NCBI GenBank assembly: GCA_963700305.1
Contig: CAVOXB010000022.1
Coordinates: 1 to 64,000 of the forward strand
Length of the DNA stretch: 64,000 bases
DNA from: Desulfomonile sp963700305
GTDB lineage: Bacteria > Desulfobacterota > Desulfomonilia > Desulfomonilales > Desulfomonilaceae
Direction of reading: 5' to 3'
The notes below the pieces were generated by a model. That model did no database searches and had not been told where the DNA came from. It saw only the letters and a program-made list of their open reading frames with translations. The translations under genes and the position numbers were made by a program. Shown here in pieces: positions 41,240 through 50,568 of the stretch (within the stretch, counting starts at the first letter, position 1; every line of letters starts with the position of its first letter).

Positions 41240-41842
41240 ATGAATATTTCGGTCATACTAGCTCACCCAAATCCCGAGAGCTTCAATCATGCAATTGCAC
41301 GGACCGCTGTTTCCAGGCTCCAAAATAATAATCATACCGTGATGTTCCACGATCTTCATGTTGAGCGGTTCGATCCCCTTCTTCCCACTGAAGAGATCCC
41401 GACCAATGTCTCTTTGCCGGAGCAGATTGAAATACATTGTCAGGAAATCTATTCAGCGGACGGTATAATCATCGTGCATCCGAACTGGTGGGGACAACCG
41501 CCTGCAATCCTCAAAGGATGGGTGGATCGGGTGTTTCGGCCCGGCGTAGCCTACAAATTTCTTGAAGGAGACACAGGGGAAGGGACACCTGTCGGGCTTC
41601 TCAAAGCCCACACTGCGATTGTATTCAATACTTCAAACACCGGAGCCAAAAGAGAACGCGAGGTCTTCGGCGATCCTCTACAGCTCATATGGAAGAACTG
41701 CATTTTCGATTTGTGTGGCGTTCGGTCGTTTTACAGAGAAATGTTTACTATTATGGTGACAAGCACACTGGAGAAGCGCCAGGAGTGGTTGAAGAGAGTC
41801 GATTTGGCTGTGGACGAACATTTTCCCAATATTCGGATTTGA
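41240..41842 (+). CDS. Flavodoxin-like NAD(P)H:quinone oxidoreductase (KefF/MdaB type)
   Basis: A 200-residue protein: MNISVILAHPNPESFNHAIA (FMN phosphate loop), HPNWWGQPPAILKGWVDRVF (family signature) and AIVFNTSNTGAKREREVFGD. It reduces quinones by two electrons using NAD(P)H and FMN in the cytoplasm. It begins 13 bases after the FGE-PDZ gene and may be the last gene of that operon. Confidence 0.8.
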   Translation: MNISVILAHPNPESFNHAIARTAVSRLQNNNHTVMFHDLHVERFDPLLPTEEIPTNVSLPEQIEIHCQEIYSADGIIIVHPNWWGQPPAILKGWVDRVFRPGVAYKFLEGDTGEGTPVGLLKAHTAIVFNTSNTGAKREREVFGDPLQLIWKNCIFDLCGVRSFYREMFTIMVTSTLEKRQEWLKRVDLAVDEHFPNIRI

Positions 41843-41889
41843 GGTTAGTCGCTGAATTCCTATGTCGCCTAAAATTCACTCTATAACGT

Positions 41890-42246
41890 TTAGTAATTGT
41901 ACCAGTTTTCTTCTATCGGTAAGGGACAATTTTGTCGCCACAGATCGCCAAATCGTCTTGATTGATCAGGTGTATTAGTCATAAACGAAATTGAACTTAC
42001 GATTCTTATTTTACCACTTTGGGTAACCACTGCTATAGAGTAACTATTTGTGGTCTTCAGACGTAATCCACTGAGTTCGGTTTGCCTGCAAGAAATGCAA
42101 TACGTTTTCCTGGGATTAAATTTCGTAACAAAAGCTTGCGATGGATTGGCTTCTCTCAAATAATTTATATATAAATCACTGAGTCTTGGGTCGTCTTTCC
42201 ACTGTTTTTTATACCAACATTCATGGCCGGGAAAGGCCACAACGAA
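41890..42246 (-). pseudogene. C-terminal half of a small secreted protein split by the IS110 element
   Basis: An open stretch reads VAFPGHECWYKKQWKDDPRL ... TYCISCRQTELSGLRLKTTN ... WRQNCPLPIEENWYNY. It has no start of its own except the GTG at 42240, directly next to the IS. The N-terminal half of a signal-peptide protein in the same orientation lies on the other side of the element (43,830-44,011). The two halves probably form one interrupted gene of unknown function. Confidence 0.45.
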
Positions 42247-43800
42247 TTATGAAAATTTGGAGCTAGTGACATCCCGGGCTTCATCCGGGGTTGGGTTTTG
42301 TCTGAAGCGGTTTTGTTCGGGGAACATGATATTCTCTTCTTAAATGACAACCACATCGTTTAAGGAGTGTCTACCATGCCCCCAAGGAAAAAGAATACCA
42401 GTACCTGTTTCTGTAATTCACGAGATTTGTTGCGGATTGGATGTGCACAAAAAGACGGTTACGGCCTGTCTTCTTTGGTCCGACACTGATGGGACGGAGC
42501 ACAGCGAGATTGTGGAGTTTGAGACTTTCACCGACGATTTGTTCAGGCTCAAGGAATGGTTGATCGAGCGGGAGTGCCTTGTCGTGGCGATGGAGAGCAC
42601 CGGACCTTATTGGACTCCGGTTCACAATATATTGGAAGGATTTTTCCAGGTTATTTTGGTCAATGCTCGGCATATGAAGAACGTGCCGGGTCGCAAGACC
42701 GACTTGTCCGATAGTCGATGGCTTGCGGGTCTGTTGCGGCATGGTCTGCTTAAGGCCGCTTTTATTCCTCCGAAATTCCAGCGGCATTGGCGCGATTTGA
42801 CGAGGATGAGAACCAAATATCAGCAGACTATCGGCGATTTCAAAAGGCGCGTTCATAAGCTGTTTCAGGAAGCGAACATAAAGATCGATTCAGTCCTTTC
42901 AGATCTGTTTGGATTGACGGGTCGCAATCTGATGAAGTTGCTGACATCCAAGGACTCCGCTCCTACTCTTTGTGAGGTCGAACAATGTCTCCGTGGATCC
43001 CTCAAGGAGAAACGTGAAGAGGTTTATCGTTCCATTCAGGGCTTTTTTGAAGAGCACCATAGAGACCTTTTGGCTCTCATGCTTGAAACTATTGAAAAAT
43101 TGGAGGCCCAAGTCGAAACACTTGATCTTCGCATAAACCAGTCCATAAAAGCTTACCGAGAAAAGATTGACAGGCTCGAAGAGATACCGGGAATCAGTGA
43201 TGTGTCCGGCCCTGCTATCTTGGCGGAGATCGGTCCCACTCTTGAAGCGTTTCCGAACGCTGACGCTTTGGCGTCCTGGTGCGGTTTGTGTCCCGGGAAC
43301 AATCAAAGCGGAGGAAAGAGATTTAGCGGAAAGATCCGAGTTCGAAAGAACCGTTTGAAGACTATCATGGTCGAAGTGGCTTGGCCGGCCATAAAGAAGA
43401 AAGGGTCTTATTTCAGAGCCAAATACTATGCTCTAAAAGCTCGTCTCGGCCCTAAAAAGGCAATAATCGCTGTGGCCCATCGAATCCTCAAGGCGATCTA
43501 CCACGTAATAAAACATGACACACCCTTTAAGGATCTCGGTGAGGCGTATCTCTTTGAAAAGAATAAGGATGCTAAGATCAGGTATCTCTCGAAACAGGCT
43601 GCTTTACTAGGCTTTCAACTTGTGCTTGCGCAACCACCGCTCCAACGACAGCAACCAATTTTCTCATAGAGGTCGAACCAGGAACTGAAGCCTTAGCGCT
43701 CGAATACCAACATGACCCGTTGCCGGCCGGCACAACAAACTGTCGGCTCCTCGGAGACCACGCATAGGAATCTTTTTTCTCCTGCCGGCACACCTCACAA
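42246..43800 (+). mobile_element. IS110-family insertion sequence
   Basis: Boundaries are approximate, set by the interrupted host gene. The element contains the transposase at 42375-43669 and flanking noncoding stretches of about 100 bases each. The left one carries a small hairpin (CCCGGGCTTCATCCGGGG). IS110 elements encode a noncoding bridge RNA in one of these flanks; I cannot fold it reliably by eye. Confidence 0.6.
42375..43669 (+). CDS. IS110-family transposase (DEDD recombinase)
   Basis: The catalytic N-terminal RuvC-like domain has CCGLDVHKKTV (first D), VVAMESTGPYWTPVHNIL (E) and GRKTDLSDSRWLAGLL (D/D). The C-terminal Tnp domain has LEEIPGISDVSGPAILAEIG and ASWCGLCPGNNQSGGKRFSG, with the serine region of IS110 recombinases. 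ATG 42375 has TTAAGGAG before it and would give MPPRKK, but a one-base shift in the A run near 42,390 is needed to join the body. The longer frame from 42344 lacks a ribosome binding site. About 430 residues. Confidence 0.8.
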
Positions 43801-43829
43801 CTGAGCGTTCATCATGACTTTTCGCAAAC

Positions 43830-44011
43830 AACCGTCTAAACCCAAAGCTCGTGCCTCCCCGAGGAAGCATCCTCCCACCTTCGAAGCTAAATTTCAGTAC
43901 ATTTTCATAGGAATTCATAATAGCCTGCTCAATCTCATTTTGATGGGGAAACTCAGAATGAACCAAACAAACAGACATAAATAGAATGAGAATTGTGAGT
44001 AATACTCTCAC
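43830..44011 (-). pseudogene. N-terminal half of the secreted protein split by the IS110 element
   Basis: MRVLLTILILFMSVCLVHSE is a signal peptide, followed by FPHQNEIEQAIMNSYENVLK, FSFEGGRMLPRGG and SFGFRRLFAKSHDERS, then the frame runs into the IS110 flank. A ribosome binding site GGGGAGG precedes the ATG on the minus strand. The other half is at 41,890-42,246. Confidence 0.45.
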
Positions 44012-44131
44012 AAAAAAACCTCCCCTTTACCCACATCTTCATCCTGGATCCCGACTTCCGTCGGGATGACAGGATCAGGCATACGGCGACCAGCGGGAGC
44101 CGCATGCATCAAGAGTTTTTTGGAGAGGGGG

Positions 44132-44173
44132 TGCGGGGGAGGACCTTTTTTGCAAAAAAGGTCCTCCCCCGCA
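44132..44173. terminator. Perfect 42-base hairpin downstream of the Fe-S flavoenzyme gene
   Basis: Arms 44132-44151 and 44154-44173 are perfect 20-base reverse complements, with only GC between them. Each strand has a G/C-rich base of the stem and an A6/T6 tip (GGAGGACCTTTTTTGC). It lies 20 bases after the stop of the gene on the minus strand, so it is likely a terminator or mRNA-stabilising hairpin. Confidence 0.6.
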
Positions 44174-44192
44174 TCAGCGTTTTCCCACCTTC

Positions 44193-46196
44193 CTACACTT
44201 CCCGGGCCAGAGTGAAGCCGTCTTCTATGGCGTTGCCTATGCGGCCGACTTTATTTGCGTCGCCTATGGTACGAACTTCGACTCCCGAGTTCTCGAGGGC
44301 CGCAGCAAGCGAATTCAAGGGCCTTGAGCCCATTGCAAGGACCACTGTGTCAGCCGGTAGTGTAACGTCGTTTCCTTTGGAATCCGTATACACTATGCGG
44401 CCTGGAGCCAGCTCTTTCATCTTGGCTCCAGTGATGACGTTTATGCCCCTCATTTCAACTTCTTTCAGCACTACCCATCTGGTGGATGGTCCCATATCCT
44501 GGCCGATTCTCCTGAGCATTTCTATTACCGTCACCCGCTTGACGCCTTTGACCATGAGTTCCCGTAGTACTTCCGGCTTCTCAGCCTGGTGGAGAGTCAG
44601 GAAGTAAACCTGTTCCGGAGATATGGTCCCTTTGGTGGCAAGAAACACGGCTGTCTCCAGGCCGACCGATCCTCCACCTACCACAACTACATCCGCGCCG
44701 GTCTGAGCTTTTCCCTGGAGCACGTCCCAGGCCTGCACGACGTGAGAGGCTTCGACCGCCTCGATGGGAGGTTTGAACGGAGCGGCGCCTGTGGCCACAA
44801 TAACAAGGTCGGGCTTTTCTTTTGCCACAAGATCGGGAGTGACTTCCGTGGCGAGGCGTAATTCCACACCATATTTTGGGAGCACTGCACGGTAGTAGTC
44901 AAAAATGTAGTGAAAATCATGCTTGTGCGTGGCATCGGCAGACCACGGCACTTGTCCTCCAATGCGACCCTCTTTGTCGCAAAGTATTACTTTATGGCCT
45001 CGCCGAGCCGCAGTCACAGCGAATTCGCACCCTGCAGGACCCGCACCGGCCACCAGTATCTTCTTTGGTACATCCGTCGGATAAATCTCTGTTTCGGTTT
45101 CTTTACCGGCCTGGGGGTTCACCATGCAGCCCACAGGCAGCAGCTGAAACACGTAATCAAAGCATCTTTGGTTACAGGCCACGCATCGTCGAATTTCGGA
45201 AATTCTGCCTTCTCTCGTCTTGTTGACGAATTCAGGGTCCGTTATTAAGCCGCGAGCCACTCCCACCAGATCTGCAACGCCTTCCTTGAGGACTTCTTCC
45301 GCTATGAACGGATCGTTTATTCTGTTGCAGCCGATGACCGGAACTGAAACGCTCTGTTTTATTCCTCTGGCAAGGTACACATAGCCGGCTTGAGGCAGAT
45401 CCATAGTGATTTGCGGAACACGGCTCTCGTGCCATCCGCCGGTGACGTTTATGCAATCCGCTCCGGCTTTCTCAACCTCTGCAGCAAAGATCCTGGCTTC
45501 AGCGTTCGTGTGGCTCCCTGGCACGAAATCATTTCCCGCGACCCGGACGATGAGTGCTGTGTCAGGTCCAGTAACTTCCTTGACGCGTCGAATGGTCTCA
45601 AGCCCGAAACGCATTCTATTCTCAAGCGAGCCGCCGTATTCGTCCTCTCGTTTGTTGGTTTTGGGGGACAGGAATTGGCATATAAGATAACCAGCAGAAG
45701 CTATGACTTCCACTGCATCGAAGTTTGCTTTCTTGGCTCTTCGGGCGGCGTTGACGAAATCCTGCTGCACGCGCTGAATATCTTCCAGAGTCATTGCAGT
45801 GGTTTGTTGACGAGAGAAGTGACTCATGAACTCCGAAGGCGCCAAGACCGGAAGCCCCTTCATGCCGCAAAAAGAATAAGCACCCGCCATATAAAGTTGG
45901 ATTGCGGTCTTTCCATCCGCGTTGTGGACGGCATCCGTGAACCTTTTCAAGCCGGGAATGTACTTGTCATCTTTGATGGACAACATCAGATCTATGCCTG
46001 AAGACTGATCGTTTATTTCAGCCCCCCCGATTATGATGAGTCCGGCGCCTCCCCGGGCCCGAGCAGCGTAGAAATCTATGAGCTTGTCCGTCACCTCGCC
46101 GTAAGGAGTGTAATTCAAGTGCATTGCAGTCATAACCACACGGTTGGCAAGTGTCATAGGGCCTATGGATATGGGTTCCAAGAGTTTCGTAATCAA
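44193..46196 (-). CDS. NADH:flavin oxidoreductase / 2,4-dienoyl-CoA reductase-type Fe-S flavoenzyme
   Basis: A 667-residue protein. The N-terminal old-yellow-enzyme barrel binds FMN (LEPISIGPMTLANRVVMTAM, SPKTNKREDEYGGSLENRMR, VGVARGLITDPEFVNK). RRCVACNQRCFDYVFQLLPV then GCMVN gives the four-cysteine [4Fe-4S] site. The C-terminal FAD/NAD(P) part has KKILVAGAGPAGCEFAVTAA and DVVVVGGGSVGLETAVFLAT. It has the FadH/trimethylamine-dehydrogenase architecture and reduces an enoyl-type or dienoyl-CoA substrate. Barrel residues at the CoA-dienoyl site cannot be checked by eye, so the substrate stays open. The 44132 hairpin follows. Confidence 0.85.
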   Translation of the reverse strand: MITKLLEPISIGPMTLANRVVMTAMHLNYTPYGEVTDKLIDFYAARARGGAGLIIIGGAEINDQSSGIDLMLSIKDDKYIPGLKRFTDAVHNADGKTAIQLYMAGAYSFCGMKGLPVLAPSEFMSHFSRQQTTAMTLEDIQRVQQDFVNAARRAKKANFDAVEVIASAGYLICQFLSPKTNKREDEYGGSLENRMRFGLETIRRVKEVTGPDTALIVRVAGNDFVPGSHTNAEARIFAAEVEKAGADCINVTGGWHESRVPQITMDLPQAGYVYLARGIKQSVSVPVIGCNRINDPFIAEEVLKEGVADLVGVARGLITDPEFVNKTREGRISEIRRCVACNQRCFDYVFQLLPVGCMVNPQAGKETETEIYPTDVPKKILVAGAGPAGCEFAVTAARRGHKVILCDKEGRIGGQVPWSADATHKHDFHYIFDYYRAVLPKYGVELRLATEVTPDLVAKEKPDLVIVATGAAPFKPPIEAVEASHVVQAWDVLQGKAQTGADVVVVGGGSVGLETAVFLATKGTISPEQVYFLTLHQAEKPEVLRELMVKGVKRVTVIEMLRRIGQDMGPSTRWVVLKEVEMRGINVITGAKMKELAPGRIVYTDSKGNDVTLPADTVVLAMGSRPLNSLAAALENSGVEVRTIGDANKVGRIGNAIEDGFTLAREV

Positions 46197-46286
46197 AAGA
46201 GACCTCCGCTTTCAAATGTGCTTTGCGTCGATTAGGGCTGAAACACGAATGCTAACCGCATTTACGACAAGGTTCAACGCTCCCGA

Positions 46287-47081
46287 TCAACCTTCTTCGA
46301 TTCCAAGCTCTTTCCCCAGTACTTTGTAAACCTTGGGGAATTCAGGCTGAAAATTCTGATAAAAAGTAACAGGGTACTTTGCTCCGATATTTTTGCCTGC
46401 GGACTTCAATCCCTCTATAAGCGGCTCCAGACAGGCTTCAGGCATAGAAAAAGTCATTTCGTCATCCTGGGTCATTGAAAAAATGCGATCCCCGTTTCCT
46501 GGAATAGCCACTCTCGGAGCGCCCGATTTAAACGGCGCAATGAGGTATTCAGTGCATTCCACTTTTCCCCCGAAATTGCCGATGGTTCTTTCTCCCTTGA
46601 GATAGGCCCATGACTGGATCATTCGCATTATTTGAGCAGGATTACCATAAACAGCGATGGTGTCCGGATCGAACTCCGCGCGTACGAGCGGAGCCAAAAG
46701 TATAGCACTGTATTCGCCTTTTTCCAGAAATGTCATGGAACTTGTTTCTTTTCGGCCGGTATCCACATCAGCGGCCAGGGTTACATCGCAAAAAAGCTTC
46801 CCCAGAAGCGCCTTTTGATCGGAAGCCCTGGTCAGGCCGAAAGAGATCATGGCAGGGACGCATATGAGATCCTGCTTGGTGAGCCCCACGGTCCATCCGT
46901 AAACTCTGGCCATTGTAACTGCCTGGCAGACAGTTATGCGTTTGCCGAGGAATTCCGAAGGTCTTTTTGTCTTTCCGGGAAAAACTGGTTCTTTAAGGAA
47001 TTTCACCCCAATGGGCTGAGTCCTAAGGCGGAGATTGTTACTCAGAAATTCGGCTGCATCCTGGCGATTCTTCTGTTCCAT
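46287..47081 (-). CDS. DUF169-domain protein
   Basis: A 264-residue protein: LRTQPIGVKFLKEPVFPGKT, RITVCQAVTMARVYGWTVGL, CVPAMISFGLT and CTEYLIAPFKSGAPRVAIPG are the DUF169 pattern, with conserved cysteines. The function is unknown; the family is common in anaerobes and often lies near redox enzymes. It is 90 bases upstream of the Fe-S flavoenzyme gene on the same strand, so they probably share a transcript. Confidence 0.8.
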   Translation of the reverse strand: MEQKNRQDAAEFLSNNLRLRTQPIGVKFLKEPVFPGKTKRPSEFLGKRITVCQAVTMARVYGWTVGLTKQDLICVPAMISFGLTRASDQKALLGKLFCDVTLAADVDTGRKETSSMTFLEKGEYSAILLAPLVRAEFDPDTIAVYGNPAQIMRMIQSWAYLKGERTIGNFGGKVECTEYLIAPFKSGAPRVAIPGNGDRIFSMTQDDEMTFSMPEACLEPLIEGLKSAGKNIGAKYPVTFYQNFQPEFPKVYKVLGKELGIEEG

Positions 47082-47189
47082 GGTTATCCTCCCGTGCCGG
47101 CTATTTGCGTAGCGTAATCACTGCTTCGCTACTGCATCCAACTAATTTGTATACGAAGCATTCAGGCGCTAATATACCTCTCCAGATTC

Positions 47190-47203
47190 TTTAGTATACT
47201 AAA
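47190..47203. promoter_or_regulatory. Palindrome upstream of the DUF169-flavoenzyme operon
   Basis: TTTAGTATACTAAA is a perfect 14-base palindrome about 110 bases before the DUF169 start. A GTATAC core recurs near 47,150. It is a possible operator; no known regulator is assigned. Confidence 0.35.
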
Positions 47204-47592
47204 TAATTCCTGATTGACTCGCGTGTCAAGGAAAAAGCTTCATGTCGCGTATCCATTCACTCACGAGTAGAAAGGATCGTGAGCAAGGATTAATAAACAA
47301 GAATCGCCGGCCTGTCATCCCTGTTCCTCCGGAACAGAAGGCTTATCAGAATAGCGTAGGATATCGTAGATTGTTTAGATATGGTCTGCCGGCACGGAGG
47401 CCGGCAGCTACGAGTTACTCTTTCTTCACTGCGGCATTAATTTTGGCAACCGAAATAAAGACCTGGATTCTATCTTCCGACGGAATGACGACGGGAGTTT
47501 ATGTGTTCGTAGGCTGACGGCTCATAGTAGTTTTCGAAAATTCTGTCGCATTGGCTATTCGTTCTCGTTCGCACTGACAACTGTCTAACCGT

Positions 47593-47668
47593 GTCATTGC
47601 GAGGAGAGGAGCTACGAAGCAATCTCCATCAAACGAAATCAAGATTGCCACGCTTCGCTCGCAATGAC
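47593..47668. repeat. GTCATTGCGAGG-type inverted repeat, best copy
   Basis: GTCATTGCGAGGAGAGGAGC at the left and CTTCGCTCGCAATGAC at the right are reverse complements at the ends, with GAAGCAATCTCC and AAGATTGCC inside. The whole folds into a long hairpin. It is a dispersed intergenic repeat; degenerate copies lie at about 48,970-49,038, 50,283-50,375 and 56,177-56,250. The 680-base region 47,082-47,761 around it holds no credible gene. Confidence 0.75.
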
Positions 47669-47761
47669 AATCTTGCAGCCGTCACTTTAGATTACCGACA
47701 TTGCTTTCGAGAATCGCTATAATTCAAAAGCATTGGACCGGCACGGATCAAGGTCCTACCA

Positions 47762-48595
47762 TCAACAACCTTTAAACTCCCCTTTGCGCTTCTGGAGAAA
47801 CGCGGTCATCGCTTCAATCAGATCGCCTGAAGGCATTATCATGGCTGACCTCGCGGCGGTATAATCCTGCGCTCGATCCAGAGACACGCCGTCATTGTAA
47901 AGGAGCACGTCCTTTGCCCCTTGAACTGCCAGCGGGGGGTTTGCTGCAATCTCCAAGGCCATTTCCGTGGCTTTTTTGTCCAGCGTGTCTTTGTCCGGAT
48001 GAACGGCGTTGACCAGGTTTATTGCTCGAGCATGCTCCGCATCAAATCTGTGGCCGCGATACGCAATTTCTCTCGCGTGACTTTGACCGACTACTCTCGG
48101 GAGTCTCTGAAGGCCGCCGACATCCGTAATGATCGCCAGAGCTGCTTCAGGAAGGGCAAACAACGTATCTGCGGAGCATAGCCTGATATCGCAACACAAG
48201 GCTAGTTCCAGTCCTGCTCCCAGGCAATGCGCGTGGATAACGCCGATAGTAGGGACTGGCAGATGTTCCAGCCGTGAATAGGTCCGCTGAATTCGTCGTA
48301 CGGATCTGTAAAACTTTATTTTCTGCGCCGCATCCGGACTTCCGGTAATTATTGTGATAATTTCATTGTCCGGGCTCAAATCAAGGCCTGAGCAGAAGGA
48401 GTTTCCAGCTCCGCGCACCAAAATGACCCTCACCTCAGAGTCTGCTTCGGCCAAAGCGACTGCTTCGTCAAGTGCGTCCCATACGGCAAGACTGAAGGCG
48501 TTTCGTTTCTCGGCCCTGTTTAACGTGAGAAAACCCACGAACCCTTCTCGTTCATAAGTTACAAGCTTTTGGGCTGTTGTCTGCTCAACACTCAT
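47762..48595 (-). CDS. Enoyl-CoA hydratase/isomerase family protein
   Basis: A 277-residue crotonase-fold protein. RGAGNSFCSGLDLSPDNEI and HAHCLGAGLELALCCDIRLC form the oxyanion hole; LPEAALAIITDVGGLQRLPR covers the second catalytic-glutamate region, where an Asp/Gly (TDVGG) stands. HRFDAEHARAINLVNAVHPD follows. The TDVGG sequence resembles delta3,5-delta2,4-dienoyl-CoA isomerases (ECH1-like), which fits the dienoyl-CoA-reductase-like enzyme nearby, but this is inference. AGGAGTGTTGTT precedes the ATG. Confidence 0.8.
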   Translation of the reverse strand: MSVEQTTAQKLVTYEREGFVGFLTLNRAEKRNAFSLAVWDALDEAVALAEADSEVRVILVRGAGNSFCSGLDLSPDNEIITIITGSPDAAQKIKFYRSVRRIQRTYSRLEHLPVPTIGVIHAHCLGAGLELALCCDIRLCSADTLFALPEAALAIITDVGGLQRLPRVVGQSHAREIAYRGHRFDAEHARAINLVNAVHPDKDTLDKKATEMALEIAANPPLAVQGAKDVLLYNDGVSLDRAQDYTAARSAMIMPSGDLIEAMTAFLQKRKGEFKGC

Positions 48596-48651
48596 AACAA
48601 CACTCCTGGTAGGCTGACATGTGAGATTATGGAATTCAGTATACGCAGTTC

Positions 48652-48867
48652 CTATTTTGATTCAGGTTTGCTGTGGGGACACTCTTCTTTGAGCGCTTTT
48701 TCAGCCTGAGCTTTGGACATGAACGGACCAGCCAATATCATGGTGTCGGGCTTGGTCTTCATTATTTCGCATTTGCCTGCCTTGTCTCTCACCACCAGCC
48801 ATTGCTGAGCGGATGCTGTTCCGACAAACGCAAAAACCAGGATCATTATCAACGCTGACAGTCTCAT
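48652..48867 (-). CDS. Small secreted protein of unknown function
   Basis: ATG 48867 with GGGAGG before it gives a 71-residue product with a signal peptide (MRLSALIMILVFAFVGTASA, cut before QQ). The mature part reads QQWLVVRDKAGKCEIMKTKP and MILAGPFMSKAQAEKALKEE, with two cysteines. Similar small periplasmic proteins occur in deltaproteobacteria; the function is unknown. Confidence 0.6.
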   Translation of the reverse strand: MRLSALIMILVFAFVGTASAQQWLVVRDKAGKCEIMKTKPDTMILAGPFMSKAQAEKALKEECPHSKPESK

Positions 48868-49155
48868 CGCAGTGAACCTCCCTGTGACACTCGCTGCCAA
48901 TAGAACAATAAAATCATTTCTCGTCAACAGTTTTTAACTTCTCCGCCCACAACCGACAATGCCTAGATGATGCGAAGCAATCTCGTTGAGCGCCAATGCG
49001 CTAGGCTATCTTGTTGCTTTCCTCCACTCGTCATGACAGTCTTGCCCGCGGAAGTGAACGTAGACGAGAATATAAAGAAAATTATTCATTTCAGACCGCA
49101 TCTGTGGTAAATGGAAAGAGATCTGATCACTGTCAATATTACGGCAAAAAAACAA

Positions 49156-49713
49156 ATGAAACTCAGCTGCCCCACATATTTGCCTGCAGTCTTGGCTGTA
49201 ATTGTTGCGCTTTCCGTTGTTTCCAATGCATTCCCGGCTTCACGACAGGATTGCAGTTCTCTGCGAAAAGAAATGGAATTTAAGCAAGGGGAATTAAACT
49301 CGTACCTCGATGCCTTAGGTAAATCTCGAACCCAGCAGGATTCGCAGCTTCTGGTGGCTTTGAACCACAAAATAGATGAGCTTGTAACTCAGATAGCACT
49401 CTTGGAAGAAAAACTGGGCAATTGCGGCGAGCCCCAAGAATCGAAAAAAATTGAAGGCTTCAGCCCGGTCAAATCCGAAGAAAGTAAGTTTGCGACCAAG
49501 AGTTGTGGAGAACTCAGGAAAATGCTGGTACAGATTCACCGAAAAGTAAATTCCTTCAAAAGACGAGAAAATAGCCTGTTGTCAGACCTTTCCCCCGCGG
49601 AGAAAAGTGAGCTTAAGGAAGCCGGGAAGGACCTTGAAAAAATCAGGCAAATATTGAACGGAAGATGTGCTGTCACCCCCCAGCCGGATTCACTGAAGCA
49701 AAGATTACGGTAA
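49156..49713 (+). CDS. Secreted coiled-coil protein of unknown function
   Basis: ATG 49156 starts a signal peptide (MKLSCPTYLPAVLAVIVALS, cut near AFPAS). The mature part is two heptad-like helical blocks, each starting with a cysteine (CSSLRKEMEFKQGELNSYLD and CGELRKMLVQIHRKVNSFKR), suggesting an internal duplication. About 185 residues, probably periplasmic. No family is recognised. Confidence 0.55.
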   Translation: MKLSCPTYLPAVLAVIVALSVVSNAFPASRQDCSSLRKEMEFKQGELNSYLDALGKSRTQQDSQLLVALNHKIDELVTQIALLEEKLGNCGEPQESKKIEGFSPVKSEESKFATKSCGELRKMLVQIHRKVNSFKRRENSLLSDLSPAEKSELKEAGKDLEKIRQILNGRCAVTPQPDSLKQRLR

Positions 49714-49785
49714 TTATGCTTGCCAAGAAGCTTCAACTTTGATAACTTACCCTTGGATTTTCAATGAAATCAGGAGTCCACAACT

Positions 49786-50058
49786 GTGATAAAGAAATTA
49801 GTTATTTTGTTCCTGGGTATTCTGATTGGCGTCTCACAAATTTCAGGAGCATGCGCAGGCGGAAGTGCCGGACCTAAAGAACCGCCCCTGGATACGACTT
49901 TGATGGGAATGAAAGAACAGGGGGTGTGGTATTTTTTGTGCGCCGCGCCTACTTTTCCTCACAGGATTCCACCGCATTACATGACTTACGGACCGCCTCC
50001 TCCACCGTGCGGACCTGTGCCATGCGCTCCGCCCCAGATGCCGGCAAAGGTTAAGTGA
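49786..50058 (+). CDS. Small proline-rich secreted protein
   Basis: A GTG start after CAGGAG gives a 90-residue product with a signal peptide (MIKKLVILFLGILIGVSQIS, cut near CAGG; the cysteine at SGAC could be a lipobox). The C-terminal tail is rich in proline and cysteine (YGPPPPPCGPVPCAPPQMPA). It is probably a surface or periplasmic protein of unknown role. Confidence 0.5.
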   Translation: MIKKLVILFLGILIGVSQISGACAGGSAGPKEPPLDTTLMGMKEQGVWYFLCAAPTFPHRIPPHYMTYGPPPPPCGPVPCAPPQMPAKVK

Positions 50059-50568
50059 CGAGCTGAGTTTCTGAAGTCTGTTCTGCGGAATTAGCCGGCG
50101 CAGAGTGACCAGTGCGGACGGCTTCTCCGTTTCGCTGCTGGCAAAATGCATTCTCTCACTGTCCACCAACGGAACAAACCGATTTTATAGGCTGTGTTGA
50201 CAGGTTCTAGCGTTGCTTCCCAAAATCTCACGCTCGCTTTGCGCACGCTCATGAGATAGCCTTTAATCTAGGCGGAAAAGATTATGACTGCGAGGAGCGG
50301 AGCACCAGGCAATCTCCTTCTCGAATACCACAACCCAATGAGATTGCTCTCTCGTCGACCGCAGCCACATTACCAGCGCCACCTGAGGAATACTTGCTGT
50401 TCAAGCTAATCCGGTGTCTCGTCGTTGAAATAATTCCATTTTGATGAGATTATTTCTTCCGCGAAGCAGATCACGTTTTCAAATTGGGTAAGATTTTTGG
50501 GGGACCTTCTTGCAAGGAGGCCCTTGCGATCTCTATCTTGCTTATTCAGAGTAATATGGGGTTTAGTC
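50059..50568. other. Gene-free region with a degenerate repeat copy
   Basis: About 500 bases. It holds a degenerate copy of the GTCATTGCGAGG-type repeat at about 50,283-50,375 (TGCGAGGAGCGGAGC ... GAGATTGCTCTC) and otherwise no recognisable gene or site. Confidence 0.5.

Noticed and set aside
47242..47517. Open frame of 91 residues
   Set aside because: Composition follows surrounding repeat-like sequence (GCCGGCACGGAGGCCGGC), with no credible start or family.
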